DNA of 64,000 nucleotides, taken from the NCBI RefSeq assembly GCF_000600295.1, contig NZ_JEMG01000001.1, positions 2,921,278 through 2,985,277 of the forward strand. The letters are read 5' to 3'. The notes under the pieces are model-generated. The model saw only the letters and a list, made by a program, of their open reading frames with translations. It ran no database searches and was not told the DNA's origin. Shown piece after piece: positions 10,550 through 20,423 of this stretch (positions within the stretch are counted from its first letter, which is position 1; every line of letters starts with the position of its first letter). The stretch comes from Hylemonella gracilis str. Niagara R (GTDB taxonomy: Bacteria > Pseudomonadota > Gammaproteobacteria > Burkholderiales > Burkholderiaceae_C). A program made the translations under genes and the position numbers.

Positions 10550-11137
10550 ATGTCAGACAAGCACTCTCTTGCCCCACTGTCGCGTCAGTTCGTCTCGCAT
10601 TTCGGCGAAATGGGTAGCCGATGGGGCATCAACCGCACGGTGGGCCAGATCTACGCGCTCATCTTCATTTCACAGCGCCCGCTGAACGCGGACGACATCG
10701 CCGAGACCCTGGAGTTCTCCCGCTCGAACGTCAGCATGGGCCTGAAGGAATTGCAGGCCTGGCGCCTGGTCCGGTTGCGCCACCAGCCCGGCGACCGCCG
10801 CGAGTACTTCGAAGCGCCGTCCGATGTATGGGAAATCTTCCGGGTGCTGGCCGAGGAACGCCGCCGCCGTGAGATCGAGCCCACGCTGTCCATGCTGCGC
10901 ATGGCCCTGCTGGAGGAACCCGGCAACGAGGCCGAACGGCACGCCCAGGAGCGGATGCGCCAGATGCATGAGTTGATCGACCGGCTCATGACCTGGTTCG
11001 ACGACGTGCAGAAACTCAGCAACGAAACCGCGCTGCAGCTCATGGGCATGGGCAGCGCCGTGACCAAGGTGCTCGAATTCAAGGACCGCGTGACGGGACG
11101 CACGCCCCGGCGGGCCCCGGACAACCAGAGGAAATGA
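10550..11137 (+). CDS. GbsR/MarR-type transcriptional regulator upstream of cytochrome bd genes
   Basis: This 195-residue winged-helix protein has the GbsR-type architecture. The N-terminal part reads FGEMGSRWGINRTVGQIYAL, then comes a DNA-recognition segment around ADDIAETLEFSRSNVSMGLKE. A beta-wing (RRLRHQPGDRREYF-like) and a long C-terminal helical dimerisation part follow. It probably represses its own operon through the 26-bp palindrome 26 bp upstream of the ATG. The stop codon overlaps the start of cydA, so regulator and oxidase are translationally coupled. The signal sensed is unknown; a redox or respiratory cue is inferred from the operon. Confidence 0.88.
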   Translation: MSDKHSLAPLSRQFVSHFGEMGSRWGINRTVGQIYALIFISQRPLNADDIAETLEFSRSNVSMGLKELQAWRLVRLRHQPGDRREYFEAPSDVWEIFRVLAEERRRREIEPTLSMLRMALLEEPGNEAERHAQERMRQMHELIDRLMTWFDDVQKLSNETALQLMGMGSAVTKVLEFKDRVTGRTPRRAPDNQRK

Positions 11138-12534
11138 CCATGGACGCCCTGCTCGCCGCGCGCATACAGTTCGCCGCCAACATCAGCTTTCACATCCTGT
11201 TCCCGACCATCACCATCGCCCTGTGCTGGCTGCTGCTGTTCTTCCGCATCCGCCAGTCCCTGGCCACCCGGCGTGAAGGCGCCGAGAGCGCCAACGCGCT
11301 GGCCTGGGAACAGGCCTATTACTTCTGGACCAAGGTGTTCGCCCTGACCTTCGCGCTGGGCGTGGTGTCGGGCATCACCATGAGCTTCCAGTTCGGCACC
11401 AACTGGCCGGGCTTCATGGAACGCGCCGGCAACATCGCTGGCCCCCTGCTGGGCTATGAAGTGCTCACCGCCTTCTTCCTCGAAGCCACGTTCCTGGGCA
11501 TCATGCTCTTTGGCCGGGGCCGGGTTTCGGAGCGCACGCATTTCATCGCCACGCTGCTGGTGGCGCTGGGCACCACGCTCTCGGCCTTCTGGATCCTCGC
11601 GCTCAATTCCTGGATGCAGACACCAGCTGGCTACACGTTGATCGATGGCCGTTTCCACGCACAGGACTGGTGGGCCATCGTCTTCAACCCCTCCTTCCCC
11701 TATCGCCTGGGTCACAAGCTGCTGGCCTCGGCACTGACGGCCTCCTTTCTCATGGCGGGCCTGAGCGCCTGGCAGCTGCTGCGCCGAACGGCCACGCCCG
11801 GCACGCACAAGGCCTTGCGTACTGCCATCGTGACTGCGGCTGTCGCGATCCCACTGCAGATCTGGATGGGTGACCTGCACGGCCTCAACACCCTCGCCCA
11901 CCAGCCCGCCAAGATCGCCGCCATCGAAGGCATCTGGCACACCGAGCGCGGCGCGCCCCTGACTCTGCTGGGTTGGCCCAGTGAAAAGGAGGGCCGCACT
12001 CTGTACGCCGTGCAAATTCCCAAGGGGGCCAGCCTCATCCTGGCCCATGACGCCGACGCCGAACTGCAAGGGTTGGAGGCATTCCCGGGCCAGCACCCGC
12101 CGGTGGCCCCGGTCTTCTGGAGTTTCCGCGTCATGGTCGGCGTCGGAATGTTGATGCTGGCCGTGGCTTGGCTGTCGGCGTGGAAGCTCTACCGCGTCGG
12201 CAGCGCAGGCTTACCCCGCTACTGGCTCTGGATGTTGGCGGCCATGACCTTCTCGGGGTGGGTGGCGACGCTGGCGGGCTGGTATGTGACCGAGATCGGC
12301 CGCCAACCCTGGATCGTCTATGGCGTGCTGCGCACGGCGGATGTCGTGGCCGACCACCCCACGGGCATGGTCGTGACCACGCTGGTGGCTTATTTGCTGG
12401 TCTATGCCCTGCTGCTGCTCGCCTACGTAGGAGTATTGAAGTACATGGCCGAACACCCAGCGCCTGCCTCACCCACGACGCCCTCACCCACGCCTGAACG
12501 GCAGCCCACCCACCCGCGCGCCCAACAAGCCTGA
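11134..12534 (+). CDS. cydA: Cytochrome bd-type quinol oxidase subunit I (cyanide-insensitive class)
   Basis: This subunit binds hemes b558, b595 and d and oxidises quinol with O2. His20 in ISFHILFPT corresponds to the heme b595 ligand. FWSFRVMVG carries the heme b558 Met, and GWYVTEIGRQPW is the conserved quinol-site segment. The Q loop between IEGIW and FWSFR is short and total length is 466 aa (E. coli CydA has 522). Both are features of the CIO branch. It has about nine membrane helices in the inner membrane. Its ATG overlaps the regulator's stop. Confidence 0.95.
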   Translation: MTMDALLAARIQFAANISFHILFPTITIALCWLLLFFRIRQSLATRREGAESANALAWEQAYYFWTKVFALTFALGVVSGITMSFQFGTNWPGFMERAGNIAGPLLGYEVLTAFFLEATFLGIMLFGRGRVSERTHFIATLLVALGTTLSAFWILALNSWMQTPAGYTLIDGRFHAQDWWAIVFNPSFPYRLGHKLLASALTASFLMAGLSAWQLLRRTATPGTHKALRTAIVTAAVAIPLQIWMGDLHGLNTLAHQPAKIAAIEGIWHTERGAPLTLLGWPSEKEGRTLYAVQIPKGASLILAHDADAELQGLEAFPGQHPPVAPVFWSFRVMVGVGMLMLAVAWLSAWKLYRVGSAGLPRYWLWMLAAMTFSGWVATLAGWYVTEIGRQPWIVYGVLRTADVVADHPTGMVVTTLVAYLLVYALLLLAYVGVLKYMAEHPAPASPTTPSPTPERQPTHPRAQQA

Positions 12535-12547
12535 GAAGGATACGACC

Positions 12548-13573
12548 ATGGATATGCCATTGAACTGGGCCACCGTACTCCCCCTGATCTTCATGGCCGT
12601 GATGGGCCTGGCCCTCTTGGTCTACGTCGTGCTCGACGGTTATGACCTGGGCGTCGGCCTGCTGCTGCCCTTCGCCAGCGAGACGCAGAAAGACCTGATG
12701 GTGTCGAGCATCGGTCCTTTCTGGGACGCCAACGAAACCTGGCTGGTGCTCGGTGTGGGCGTGCTCCTGGTGGCTTTTCCCATGGCCCACGGCATCGTGC
12801 TGTCGGCCCTGTACCTGCCGGTCGCGCTGATGCTGATTGGCCTGATCCTGCGTGGCGTGGCTTTTGACTTCCGTATCAAGGCCCCCGCCGGCCACAAGAC
12901 ACTCTGGAACCGCCTGTTCGCGCTGGGCTCGCTGCTGGCCGCATTGGCCCAGGGCTGGATGCTGGGCAGCTACCTGACCGGCTTCGACACCCATCCCTTT
13001 GCCTTGCTGTTTTCGGCCGGCATCGCCATCACCCTGCCCACGGCCTATGCCCTGCTGGGCGCGGGCTGGTTGCTGATGAAGACCGAAGGCGAGCTGCGCG
13101 CGCGCGCCATGGCCTGGGGCCGGCGCGTGTTCTGGCCCATGGCCTTGGCCCTGGGCGCCATTTCGCTCGCGACGCCACTGGCCAGCCCGACGGTCTATGC
13201 CAAGTGGTTCGTGCTGCCGGAGTTCTTCGCCCTGCTGCCCATTCCCCTGGCCAGCGCGGCTGCCCTGGCCGCGGCCTGGTTGGTGCTGCACCGGCCGCGC
13301 GTGGTGGAGGCGGGATACGGCTGGATCGTGTTCGTCGCGACCGTCATCGTCTTCGTGCTGGCCTTCTTCGGCCTGGCCTACAGCCTCTACCCCTACATCG
13401 TGATGGACCGGCTGACGGTCTGGCAGGCCGCGAGCGCGACCGAGTCACTGATGGTCATCCTGATCGGCGTGGCCATCACGTTGCCGGTCATCGTTGTGTA
13501 CACCATCTTCATGTACCGCGTGTTCTGGGGACGGGCGGGCGCCTTGAGCTACGGCCCGTCGAGCGGGCATTGA
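12548..13573 (+). CDS. cydB: Cytochrome bd-type quinol oxidase subunit II
   Basis: The 341-residue membrane partner of CydA is needed for oxidase assembly. It shows the conserved DGYDLGVGLLLPF and GPFWDANETWLV motifs and about eight hydrophobic helices. A GAGAAGGA ribosome binding site lies just before the ATG, and it follows cydA after 13 bp. No CydX-type small subunit gene is recognisable in the 54 bp downstream. The next gene converges from the opposite strand. Confidence 0.95.
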   Translation: MDMPLNWATVLPLIFMAVMGLALLVYVVLDGYDLGVGLLLPFASETQKDLMVSSIGPFWDANETWLVLGVGVLLVAFPMAHGIVLSALYLPVALMLIGLILRGVAFDFRIKAPAGHKTLWNRLFALGSLLAALAQGWMLGSYLTGFDTHPFALLFSAGIAITLPTAYALLGAGWLLMKTEGELRARAMAWGRRVFWPMALALGAISLATPLASPTVYAKWFVLPEFFALLPIPLASAAALAAAWLVLHRPRVVEAGYGWIVFVATVIVFVLAFFGLAYSLYPYIVMDRLTVWQAASATESLMVILIGVAITLPVIVVYTIFMYRVFWGRAGALSYGPSSGH

Positions 13574-13627
13574 GTCGGTGCCTGGCGGACTGGCTGCTCA
13601 GCCACGCGCCGCCCTCTTCGACCAAGG

Positions 13628-14854
13628 TCAGACCGAGTGTGATGTCTCGCGATTCACGCGGGCACCCCAGGCCAGCAAGGCCAGCACGATGGCGATCAAG
13701 GGCAGCATCAGGGCGTTGATCACGTTCCAGCCCGCGCTGCCCAGCAGACTGCCCGAGCCGAAGGACGCCACCGCCACCACGCCGAACATCAGAAAATCGT
13801 TGAAGGCCTGAACCTTGGCGCGTTCGGCCGCGTTCTCCTGACGGTACACATCGGTCAAGAGCGCGGTGGCGCCGATGAAACCGAAATTCCAACCCACGCC
13901 CAACAGCACCAGGGAGCCCCAGAAGTGCAGGAGTTCCAGTCCGGCCAGCGCCAGCAGGCCGGAGGCGGCAATCAACAACAAACCGGCTGATGTGACCTGG
14001 GTCTTGCCGAAACGCGTGATCAAACGGCCCGTGACGAAACTGGGGGCAAACATGGCCAGCACATGCCACTGGATGCCCAGCGCCGCCTCGCCCACCGTGT
14101 GGCCACAGCCCACCATGGCCATGGGTGCCGCCGTCATGATGAAGGCCATGAGTCCATAGGACACCACGCCCGCCGAGACCGCGACGATGAAACGCGGGTT
14201 GCGCGCGATCTCTCCCAGCGACCGCGCGCCATCGCCCGCCCCTGCCTCACCGGCGGTGGCCTGACCGCCCTTCGGCATGCGCAGCGCCAGCAGCAAGGGT
14301 AGGGCCAGCAGCGCCAGCATGGCCTGTGCCCCGAAGCTGCCCGCGAAAGGCGCGCCGGGCCAGGCATCACGCGTCCAGATCACGGCTTGCGGTCCGATGA
14401 TGGCGGCCACCAGGCCGCCGATCATGATGAGCGAGATGGCCTGCGCGCGTTGCGGTGGCGCCACCGTGTCGGCGGCGGCGAAACGGTAACTCTGAACATT
14501 GGCGCCGTAGTACCCGGCCAGGGCCGTGCCCAGGCAAAAGATCAGGAAACTGCCCTGCACGATCCCGGTCGCAGCCACGCCACCGGAGACCACCGCCAGC
14601 ACCGCGCCCAGCGCATAAGCCGCGCGCCGCCCCAGACGGCGCATCAGGAAGGCAGCGGGCAAGGTGGACAAAGCCAAGCCGAGGTTGTAAAGACTGACGG
14701 GCAAGGTGGCGAGCGCGGGCCGGCTGGCCAGCATCTGCCCCACGATGCCGCCCAGGGAAATGATGATGGGCGCCGACGCCGCGCCCAGGGACTGGGCGGC
14801 GACCAGCAAGGCCATATTGCGGCGCGCGACGGAGTTCATGGCAGGGTGGTTCAT
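13628..14854 (-). CDS. MFS transporter
   Basis: This 408-residue major facilitator has about 12 hydrophobic helices. A LMRRLGRRAAYALG loop between helices 2 and 3 matches the family's motif A region, and a polar central loop lies near residues 200-215. Its ATG overlaps the stop codon of the upstream metallo-beta-lactamase gene by 4 bp, so it is the last gene of the RND-DUF2892-MBL-MFS run. Substrate is unknown. The context suggests export of a sulfur compound or the product of the MBL enzyme, but this is inference only. Confidence 0.88.
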   Translation of the reverse strand: MNHPAMNSVARRNMALLVAAQSLGAASAPIIISLGGIVGQMLASRPALATLPVSLYNLGLALSTLPAAFLMRRLGRRAAYALGAVLAVVSGGVAATGIVQGSFLIFCLGTALAGYYGANVQSYRFAAADTVAPPQRAQAISLIMIGGLVAAIIGPQAVIWTRDAWPGAPFAGSFGAQAMLALLALPLLLALRMPKGGQATAGEAGAGDGARSLGEIARNPRFIVAVSAGVVSYGLMAFIMTAAPMAMVGCGHTVGEAALGIQWHVLAMFAPSFVTGRLITRFGKTQVTSAGLLLIAASGLLALAGLELLHFWGSLVLLGVGWNFGFIGATALLTDVYRQENAAERAKVQAFNDFLMFGVVAVASFGSGSLLGSAGWNVINALMLPLIAIVLALLAWGARVNRETSHSV

Positions 14855-15753
14855 GTGGGCAGCTTCAAGGGAATCTTGAGGTAGGACACGCCATTGTCCT
14901 CCGCCGCAGGCAGGCGACCGGCGCGGATGTTGACCTGAATCGAAGGCAGCAGCAAGGCCGGAGCGGCCAGTGTTGCGTCACGTTGTTCGCGCATGGCGAC
15001 GAAATCCGCCTCGCTCACGCCTTCGTGCACATGGATGTTGCGGGCGCGCTGCTCGCCCACCGTGCATTGCCACGCGGGGGTGGTTCGCCCCGGCGTCGGG
15101 TAGTCGTGGCACATGAAGAGCCGGGTCTCGGGCGCAAGCGCGAGCAGGCGCTGGATCGATCGGTACAGCGTGGCCGCGTCGCCGCCCGGAAAATCCGCCC
15201 GCGCCGTGCCGTAGTCCGGCTTGAACAAGGTGTCGCCCACGAACACCGCGTCATCGATGCGGTAGGACACACAGGCGGGCGTATGGCCCGGCGTGTGCAG
15301 CACCTCCACCGTCAGGCCACCGAGCGCGAAGGTCTCGCCGTCGTGGAACAGGTGGTCGAACTCGCTGCCATCCCGCGACACATCGTCCAGATTGAAGACC
15401 GGGCCGAAGATGGCCTGCACCTGGGTGATGTGCTCGCCCATGCCCACCGGCGCCTGCGTGCGTTGCTGGAAGTACGGCGCGGCACTGAGGTGATCGGCAT
15501 GCGCATGGGTTTCAAGGATCCAGACAATGCGCATACCCGCTTCACGCGCGGCGGCCAGCACCCGATCGGCCGAGGCCGTGGACACCTTGCCGCTGCGCGG
15601 CTCGTAGTCCAGCACCGGATCAATCACGGCGGCCTGCTTCGTGTCCGGATCGGACACGAGGTAGGTGATGGTGTGGGTGACCTCGTCGAAGAAGGACTGA
15701 ATGACAACGCTTGCGGGCATGGGGCAATCCGGATCAGGCAGTGACACGGCCAT
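14851..15753 (-). CDS. Metallo-beta-lactamase-fold persulfide dioxygenase-like hydrolase (Blh type)
   Basis: The 300-residue protein shows the metal-binding THAHADHLSAA motif (His83, His85, Asp87, His88), a later HTPGHT (His153-His157) and VGDTLF with the bridging Asp174. Overall layout (FFDEVTHTITYLV, VIDPVLDY, then the motif) matches Blh/ETHE1-type enzymes that oxidise glutathione persulfide to sulfite. Start could also be ATG 15720, giving the family-typical MPASVVIQSFFDE; neither start has a strong ribosome binding site. It lies between the DUF2892 gene and the MFS gene, all on the minus strand. A glyoxalase-II-like role is less likely given the motif spacing. Confidence 0.82.
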   Translation of the reverse strand: MAVSLPDPDCPMPASVVIQSFFDEVTHTITYLVSDPDTKQAAVIDPVLDYEPRSGKVSTASADRVLAAAREAGMRIVWILETHAHADHLSAAPYFQQRTQAPVGMGEHITQVQAIFGPVFNLDDVSRDGSEFDHLFHDGETFALGGLTVEVLHTPGHTPACVSYRIDDAVFVGDTLFKPDYGTARADFPGGDAATLYRSIQRLLALAPETRLFMCHDYPTPGRTTPAWQCTVGEQRARNIHVHEGVSEADFVAMREQRDATLAAPALLLPSIQVNIRAGRLPAAEDNGVSYLKIPLKLPT

Positions 15754-15813
15754 TCAAACACAGCCCCCGGCGCGACCGCCAGCTCGGCATGAACCCGTGC
15801 CCCCGAGCAGCTT

Positions 15814-16023
15814 TCAGCAACCGCCGCGCACGCCGAAACGGCGCAGGATGGATTCCATCAGGCACCACTTCGTGATGCCACTTTGCAGCAGGTTGAGACC
15901 GACAAAAGCGGTGAAGGCCAGCCACCAGGTGCTGAGGTACAGCGGGCTGCCAGGCACGCCCAGGGCCAGGGACAGCAGCACAAAAAGGCCAGCGATGATG
16001 CGGACGAGACGCCAGGAAGTCAT
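15814..16023 (-). CDS. DUF2892 (YgaP-type transmembrane) small membrane protein
   Basis: This 69-residue protein has two hydrophobic helices and the pattern NLLQSGITKWCLMESILRRFGV found in DUF2892 proteins and in the membrane tail of YgaP rhodaneses. The Cys in KWCLM and the C-terminal Cys are notable because the family often travels with persulfide-handling enzymes. A GGAGAAT ribosome binding site precedes the ATG. It sits 36 bp after the RND pump gene. Confidence 0.85.
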   Translation of the reverse strand: MTSWRLVRIIAGLFVLLSLALGVPGSPLYLSTWWLAFTAFVGLNLLQSGITKWCLMESILRRFGVRGGC

Positions 16024-16059
16024 GAAATTCTCCTTGATGGGTTGGAGGGTGGATGGAAA

Positions 16060-19000
16060 TCAGGAGGCCGCGGAGCCGCTGCTCACAGGCTCGTGCGTCT
16101 TGCGATAAGCCGTGTGATAGGCCGCGTAATACAGCGTCGGGATGACCACCAGCGTGAGCACGGTGGAGACCAGGATGCCGAAGATGAGCGCGATGGCCAG
16201 ACCGTTGAAGATCGGGTCATCGAGGATGAAAAAGGCCCCGGCCATGGCGGCCAGCCCGGTCAGCAGAATGGGCTGCGCGCGCGTCGTGGCGGACTGCACC
16301 ACGGCTTCGGCGAAGTCCACGCCCTCGGCCAGGCGCAGATGGATGTAGTCCACCAGCAGGATGGAGTTGCGCACGATGATGCCGGCCAGCGCGATCATGC
16401 CGATCATGCTGGTGGCCGTGAACTGCGCGTTCAGCAGCGCGTGCCCGGGCATCACGCCAATGACCGTGAGCGGGATCGGCGCCATGATGATCAGGGGTGT
16501 GAGGTAGGAACCGAACTGCGCCACCACCAGCAGGTAGATCAGGATCAGGCCCACGGCATAGGCCAGGCCCATGTCGCGGAAGGTCTCGTAGGTGATCTGC
16601 CACTCGCCGTCCCATTTGATCGCGTAGCCGCGCAGCACGTCGTCGGGCTGGGCCACGAAATGTTCGCTCAGCGCTCCGCCGTCCGGCGCAGTGATGCGCA
16701 GGATGTCCGCGCGCGCGGCGAACATGCCGTAGATCGGACTGTCGAGCTGGCCCGCCATGTCGGCGACCACGAAGTTCACCGGCAGCAGGTCCTTGTGATA
16801 GACCGGTTGCTCGCGCTGTGCGTCCACCACGCGAGTCAGCTCGCGGATGGGCACCAACCGACCTGCATTGCCATGCACGGGCAATTGCAGCAAGGCATCC
16901 AGGTCGCCATGGCGTTCGGCCGGCAGTTGCAGCAGCACCGGTGTCGGGTACTTGCTGCCGTCGCGCAGCCAGGTCACCGCTTCACCCGCCAGCCCGGCGC
17001 GCAGCGTGGCGACGATGTCGGCCTGCGCGACACCCGCCATGGCGGCCTTGGCGCGGTCCACCAGCAGCAACTGGCGTGGCGCCGAGGCGATGGCGCTCTC
17101 GTCCACGTCCACCACGCCCGGCGTGGCCTTCAGGATCTCGCGCACCTGGCGCGCCACGGCCTGGCGCCCCTCGGCCTCGGGGCCGTAGATTTCCGCCACG
17201 ATGGGCGCCAGCACGGGTGGGCCGGGCGGCACTTCCACCACCTTGACGTTGGCGCCGAAACGCGCACCGATTTCCTGCAGCACGGGCCGCAGGCGCGTGG
17301 CGATGGCGTGGCTCTGGGCCTCGCGGTGCGCCTGGTCCACCAGGTTGACCTGCAAGTCCCCGACATCGCCACCGGCGCGCAGATCGTACTGGCGCACCAG
17401 GCCATTGAAGTTGATCGGCGCGGCCGTTCCCGCGTAAGCCTGGTAGTCACTGACCTCGGGCACGGTGGCCAGGTAGGCGCCCAGTTCACGCAGCGTGGCG
17501 GCGGTGTGCTCCAGCGGCGTGCCCGCGGGCATGTCCACCACGATCTGGAACTCGGACTTGTTGTCGAAGGGCAGCATCTTGAGCTGCACCCAGCCGAGCA
17601 CGGGCAGCAGTACCGACAGCGCAATCAGCGCCAGGATGCCCAGCGCCATCTGGCGTCGCTTGCCCGCGCCGCGCCGCGCATCGAGCAGCGGGGTGAACAG
17701 CTTGCGGAAGTAGGGATCCAATCGCGCACCCAGGCCCTGGGGCGCGGCGTGTCCCGCAGCGCCCTGAGCTCCATGGCTGGGGGACGGCTTCATCCACAGG
17801 CGCGCCAGCCAGGGCGTGACGACAAAGGCGATGGCCAGTGACAACAGCATGCCCATGCTGGCGTTGATGGGGATGGGGCTCATGTACGGCCCCATCAGCC
17901 CGCTCACGAAAGCCATGGGCAGGAGCGCCGCGATGACGGTCAGCGTCGCCAGGATGGTGGGGCCGCCCACTTCGTCCACCGCGCCGGGAATCAGTTCGGC
18001 CAGGGTCTTGTCCGGGTACAGGGCCTGATGCCGATGGATGTTCTCCACCACCACGATGGCGTCGTCCACGAGGATGCCGATGGAGAAGATCAGCGCGAAC
18101 AGCGACACCCGATTGAGCGTGAAGCCCCAGGCCCAGGACGCGAACAAGGTGACCGTCAGCGTCAGCAGCACGGCCGAGCCGACGATGGCCGCCTCGCGCC
18201 GGCCCAGGGCCAGGAACACCAGCGCGACCACCGAGGCCGTGGCGAACAGCAGCTTCTGGATCAGCTTCTCGGCCTTGTCGTTGGCGGTCGCGCCGTAATT
18301 GCGGGTCACGGCCACCTCCACGTCGGCGGGGATCACGGTGTTCTTGAGCGATTCAAAACGCGCGATGGCGGCGTTGGCCACGTCGATGGCGTTCTCGCCC
18401 GGCTTCTTGGTCAGCGTCACGGTGACGGCCGGGTACTCGCCACCTTGTGCACCGCCCCGCTCGGCAGGGATGCCATGCCAGACGTAGGACTGCGGCGGCG
18501 GCGGACCATCGATCACGGCGGCGATGTCGCGCAGGTAGACCGGGCGCCGGTCCGCGGCCGTGCCCCGCGCGGCGACCACCAGCGCGCCCACGTCCTCGGC
18601 ACGCTCCAGCCAGGGGCCGGCTTCGATCGCCACGGCCCGGTTGGCCGAGATCAGCTCGCCGACCGACGCCCCCGCGTTGGCCGACAGCAGCACCCCGCGC
18701 ACGTCCGCCACGCTCACCCCGGCGGCGGCCATGCGCGCGGCATCAAGCTGCACCCGCACGGCACGCCCCGGGCCGCCGAGCGTGCGCACGTCCTTGGTCC
18801 CCGGCACGCGCTTGAGTTCCACCTCCATGGCGTGGGCCACGCGCTCCAGGTCAAAGGCGCTGGCCTCGGGCCGGCGGTCGAACAAGGTCAGGCTGACGAT
18901 GGGCACGTCATCGATGCCCTTGGGCTTGACGATGGGCGTGAGCGCGCCCAGATCGGCCGGCAGCCAGTCGGCATGGTCGCGCAGCGTGTCGTGCAAGCGC

Positions 19001-19377
19001 ACCAGCGCCTCGCTCTGCGCGACACCGACCTTGAACTGCACGGTCAGCACCGCCAGACCGGGACGCGACACGGACATCACATGCTCCACGCCCGCCATGC
19101 GCGCAAGCACCTGTTCACCCGGCGTGGCGATGACCTGTTCCACATCCCGCACCGAGGCGCCCGGGAACGACACGATCACATTGGCCATGGTCACGTCGAT
19201 CTGGGGCTCTTCCTCGCGCGGCGTGACCGCGACGGCGAAAACACCCAGCAGCAGCGCCACCAGGGCCAGCAGCGGCGTGATCTGCGCGGACTGGAACAGG
19301 GCCGCGACACGGCCCGACACGCCGAGGCGGCTGGCACCCAAGGCGCCGGGGCGGGAATCGGAGGAAGGGGTCGTCAT
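16060..19377 (-). CDS. RND efflux pump, inner-membrane permease
   Basis: This 1105-residue proton-driven RND transporter has the standard two-fold layout. The first membrane helix (ITPLLALVALLLGVF) is followed by a large periplasmic loop, helices 2-6, a second loop and the last helices. The conserved acidic pair in helix 4 (ILVDDAIVVVEN) is the proton relay. This marks it as a multidrug/HAE-like rather than CusA-type metal pump, whose helix 4 differs. The start at 19377 has AAAGG 7 nt upstream; a longer frame from 19455 would overlap the adaptor gene. It pairs with the periplasmic adaptor upstream. No outer-membrane channel gene is present, so a housekeeping TolC/OprM-type channel would be needed. 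Confidence 0.93.
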   Translation of the reverse strand: MTTPSSDSRPGALGASRLGVSGRVAALFQSAQITPLLALVALLLGVFAVAVTPREEEPQIDVTMANVIVSFPGASVRDVEQVIATPGEQVLARMAGVEHVMSVSRPGLAVLTVQFKVGVAQSEALVRLHDTLRDHADWLPADLGALTPIVKPKGIDDVPIVSLTLFDRRPEASAFDLERVAHAMEVELKRVPGTKDVRTLGGPGRAVRVQLDAARMAAAGVSVADVRGVLLSANAGASVGELISANRAVAIEAGPWLERAEDVGALVVAARGTAADRRPVYLRDIAAVIDGPPPPQSYVWHGIPAERGGAQGGEYPAVTVTLTKKPGENAIDVANAAIARFESLKNTVIPADVEVAVTRNYGATANDKAEKLIQKLLFATASVVALVFLALGRREAAIVGSAVLLTLTVTLFASWAWGFTLNRVSLFALIFSIGILVDDAIVVVENIHRHQALYPDKTLAELIPGAVDEVGGPTILATLTVIAALLPMAFVSGLMGPYMSPIPINASMGMLLSLAIAFVVTPWLARLWMKPSPSHGAQGAAGHAAPQGLGARLDPYFRKLFTPLLDARRGAGKRRQMALGILALIALSVLLPVLGWVQLKMLPFDNKSEFQIVVDMPAGTPLEHTAATLRELGAYLATVPEVSDYQAYAGTAAPINFNGLVRQYDLRAGGDVGDLQVNLVDQAHREAQSHAIATRLRPVLQEIGARFGANVKVVEVPPGPPVLAPIVAEIYGPEAEGRQAVARQVREILKATPGVVDVDESAIASAPRQLLLVDRAKAAMAGVAQADIVATLRAGLAGEAVTWLRDGSKYPTPVLLQLPAERHGDLDALLQLPVHGNAGRLVPIRELTRVVDAQREQPVYHKDLLPVNFVVADMAGQLDSPIYGMFAARADILRITAPDGGALSEHFVAQPDDVLRGYAIKWDGEWQITYETFRDMGLAYAVGLILIYLLVVAQFGSYLTPLIIMAPIPLTVIGVMPGHALLNAQFTATSMIGMIALAGIIVRNSILLVDYIHLRLAEGVDFAEAVVQSATTRAQPILLTGLAAMAGAFFILDDPIFNGLAIALIFGILVSTVLTLVVIPTLYYAAYHTAYRKTHEPVSSGSAAS

Positions 19378-19393
19378 GGCTGGCCTTTCGTGA

Positions 19394-20386
19394 TCAAGGC
19401 AGACGCAGGGCGCGCTGCGCGTCGGTGACCACCCGGTCGCCGTCGGCCACGCCACTCAGAATCTCGACACGACCGCCGTCCACCGGCCCCGGCCGTACCT
19501 GGCGCAAGCGCGGCTGCCCCCCCGCGTCCAGCACGTAGACAGCTGTCAGCTCACCACGCCGCAGCAGGGCGCTGATGGGCACGAAGATGCGGCCCGCCCC
19601 CTGCTCCTGCACGCCCAGCCAGACCCGCACGTACATGCCGGGGACCACACCCGGGGTCGTCTTCGGCAAATCGAAGCGCAGCTGCGCCGTGTGCGAGACC
19701 GGATCCACCGTGGGCAGCACGCGCACCGACTCCACGAGCCGCGCGGCCTGGCCGTCCAGCTCATAACGCACCACGGGCGAAGCGCCCGCGCTCGCCAGCA
19801 GCGCCTGCGGCACGGATGCCGTCACGCGCAAGGCCGCCGGGTCGTAGACCACCAGCAACGGTCGCCCCGGCATCGCCATGTCACCCAGCGCCACCGGCAC
19901 CTCACGCACCACGCCAGCATAAGGCGCGTTGAGCAGGTGGAAATCGGTCTGCACCTGGCTGGCGCGGGCTTGCGCCTGTGCACGGTCCAGCGCGCCCTGG
20001 CTGATGAATTGCTGATCGAACAACTGGCGCTGGCGCTCGTATTCCTTGGCCGCCACGTCGCGTTGGACTTGCGCGGCCTGCGCGTCGATGCGCAGCAAGG
20101 GCTGGCCAGCCCGCACCGTGTCACCGGCCTTCACGCGCAGCTCCACGATGGCGCCTTGCACCTGGGCGGACAAGGTGGTCTCCCGCACCGCTTCCACCAC
20201 GGCTTCCAGGCTCACCCAGCGCGGCTGGGCCGCCGCGCGCACGATGACGAAGGGCGGCAACGCCGGACTGTCCGGCGCGCTTGCCCGCGGAACTTGCGCG
20301 CGGCCCGGCATGACCGTGGCCAGCAAGGCAAGCGCCATCGCGGACATCAGAAACGCGCGCGGCAGGAGGAGAGAAATGGGTCGCAT
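19394..20386 (-). CDS. RND efflux periplasmic adaptor (membrane fusion) protein
   Basis: The 330-residue adaptor links the RND permease to an outer-membrane channel. An N-terminal signal sequence (LLLPRAFLMSAMALALLATVMPGRA) is followed by a biotinyl-lipoyl-like half motif (VQGAIVELRVKAGDTVRAGQPLLRID). A short alpha-hairpin rich in Gln/Arg/Ala and a beta-barrel domain (VVPGMYVRVWLG) complete it. The ATG at 20386 is chosen because the longer frame from 20449 would run through the palindromic operator. It is the first gene of the minus-strand operon. Confidence 0.9.
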   Translation of the reverse strand: MRPISLLLPRAFLMSAMALALLATVMPGRAQVPRASAPDSPALPPFVIVRAAAQPRWVSLEAVVEAVRETTLSAQVQGAIVELRVKAGDTVRAGQPLLRIDAQAAQVQRDVAAKEYERQRQLFDQQFISQGALDRAQAQARASQVQTDFHLLNAPYAGVVREVPVALGDMAMPGRPLLVVYDPAALRVTASVPQALLASAGASPVVRYELDGQAARLVESVRVLPTVDPVSHTAQLRFDLPKTTPGVVPGMYVRVWLGVQEQGAGRIFVPISALLRRGELTAVYVLDAGGQPRLRQVRPGPVDGGRVEILSGVADGDRVVTDAQRALRLP

Positions 20387-20423
20387 GGTCACAGTCCGTT
20401 GCCAAACATCGATGCCATGCATT

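Noticed and set aside
15883-19428. Very long plus-strand frames (652 and 466 codons)
   Set aside because: They are antisense to the RND pump, with His/Gln/Arg-rich, low-complexity translations typical of shadow frames.
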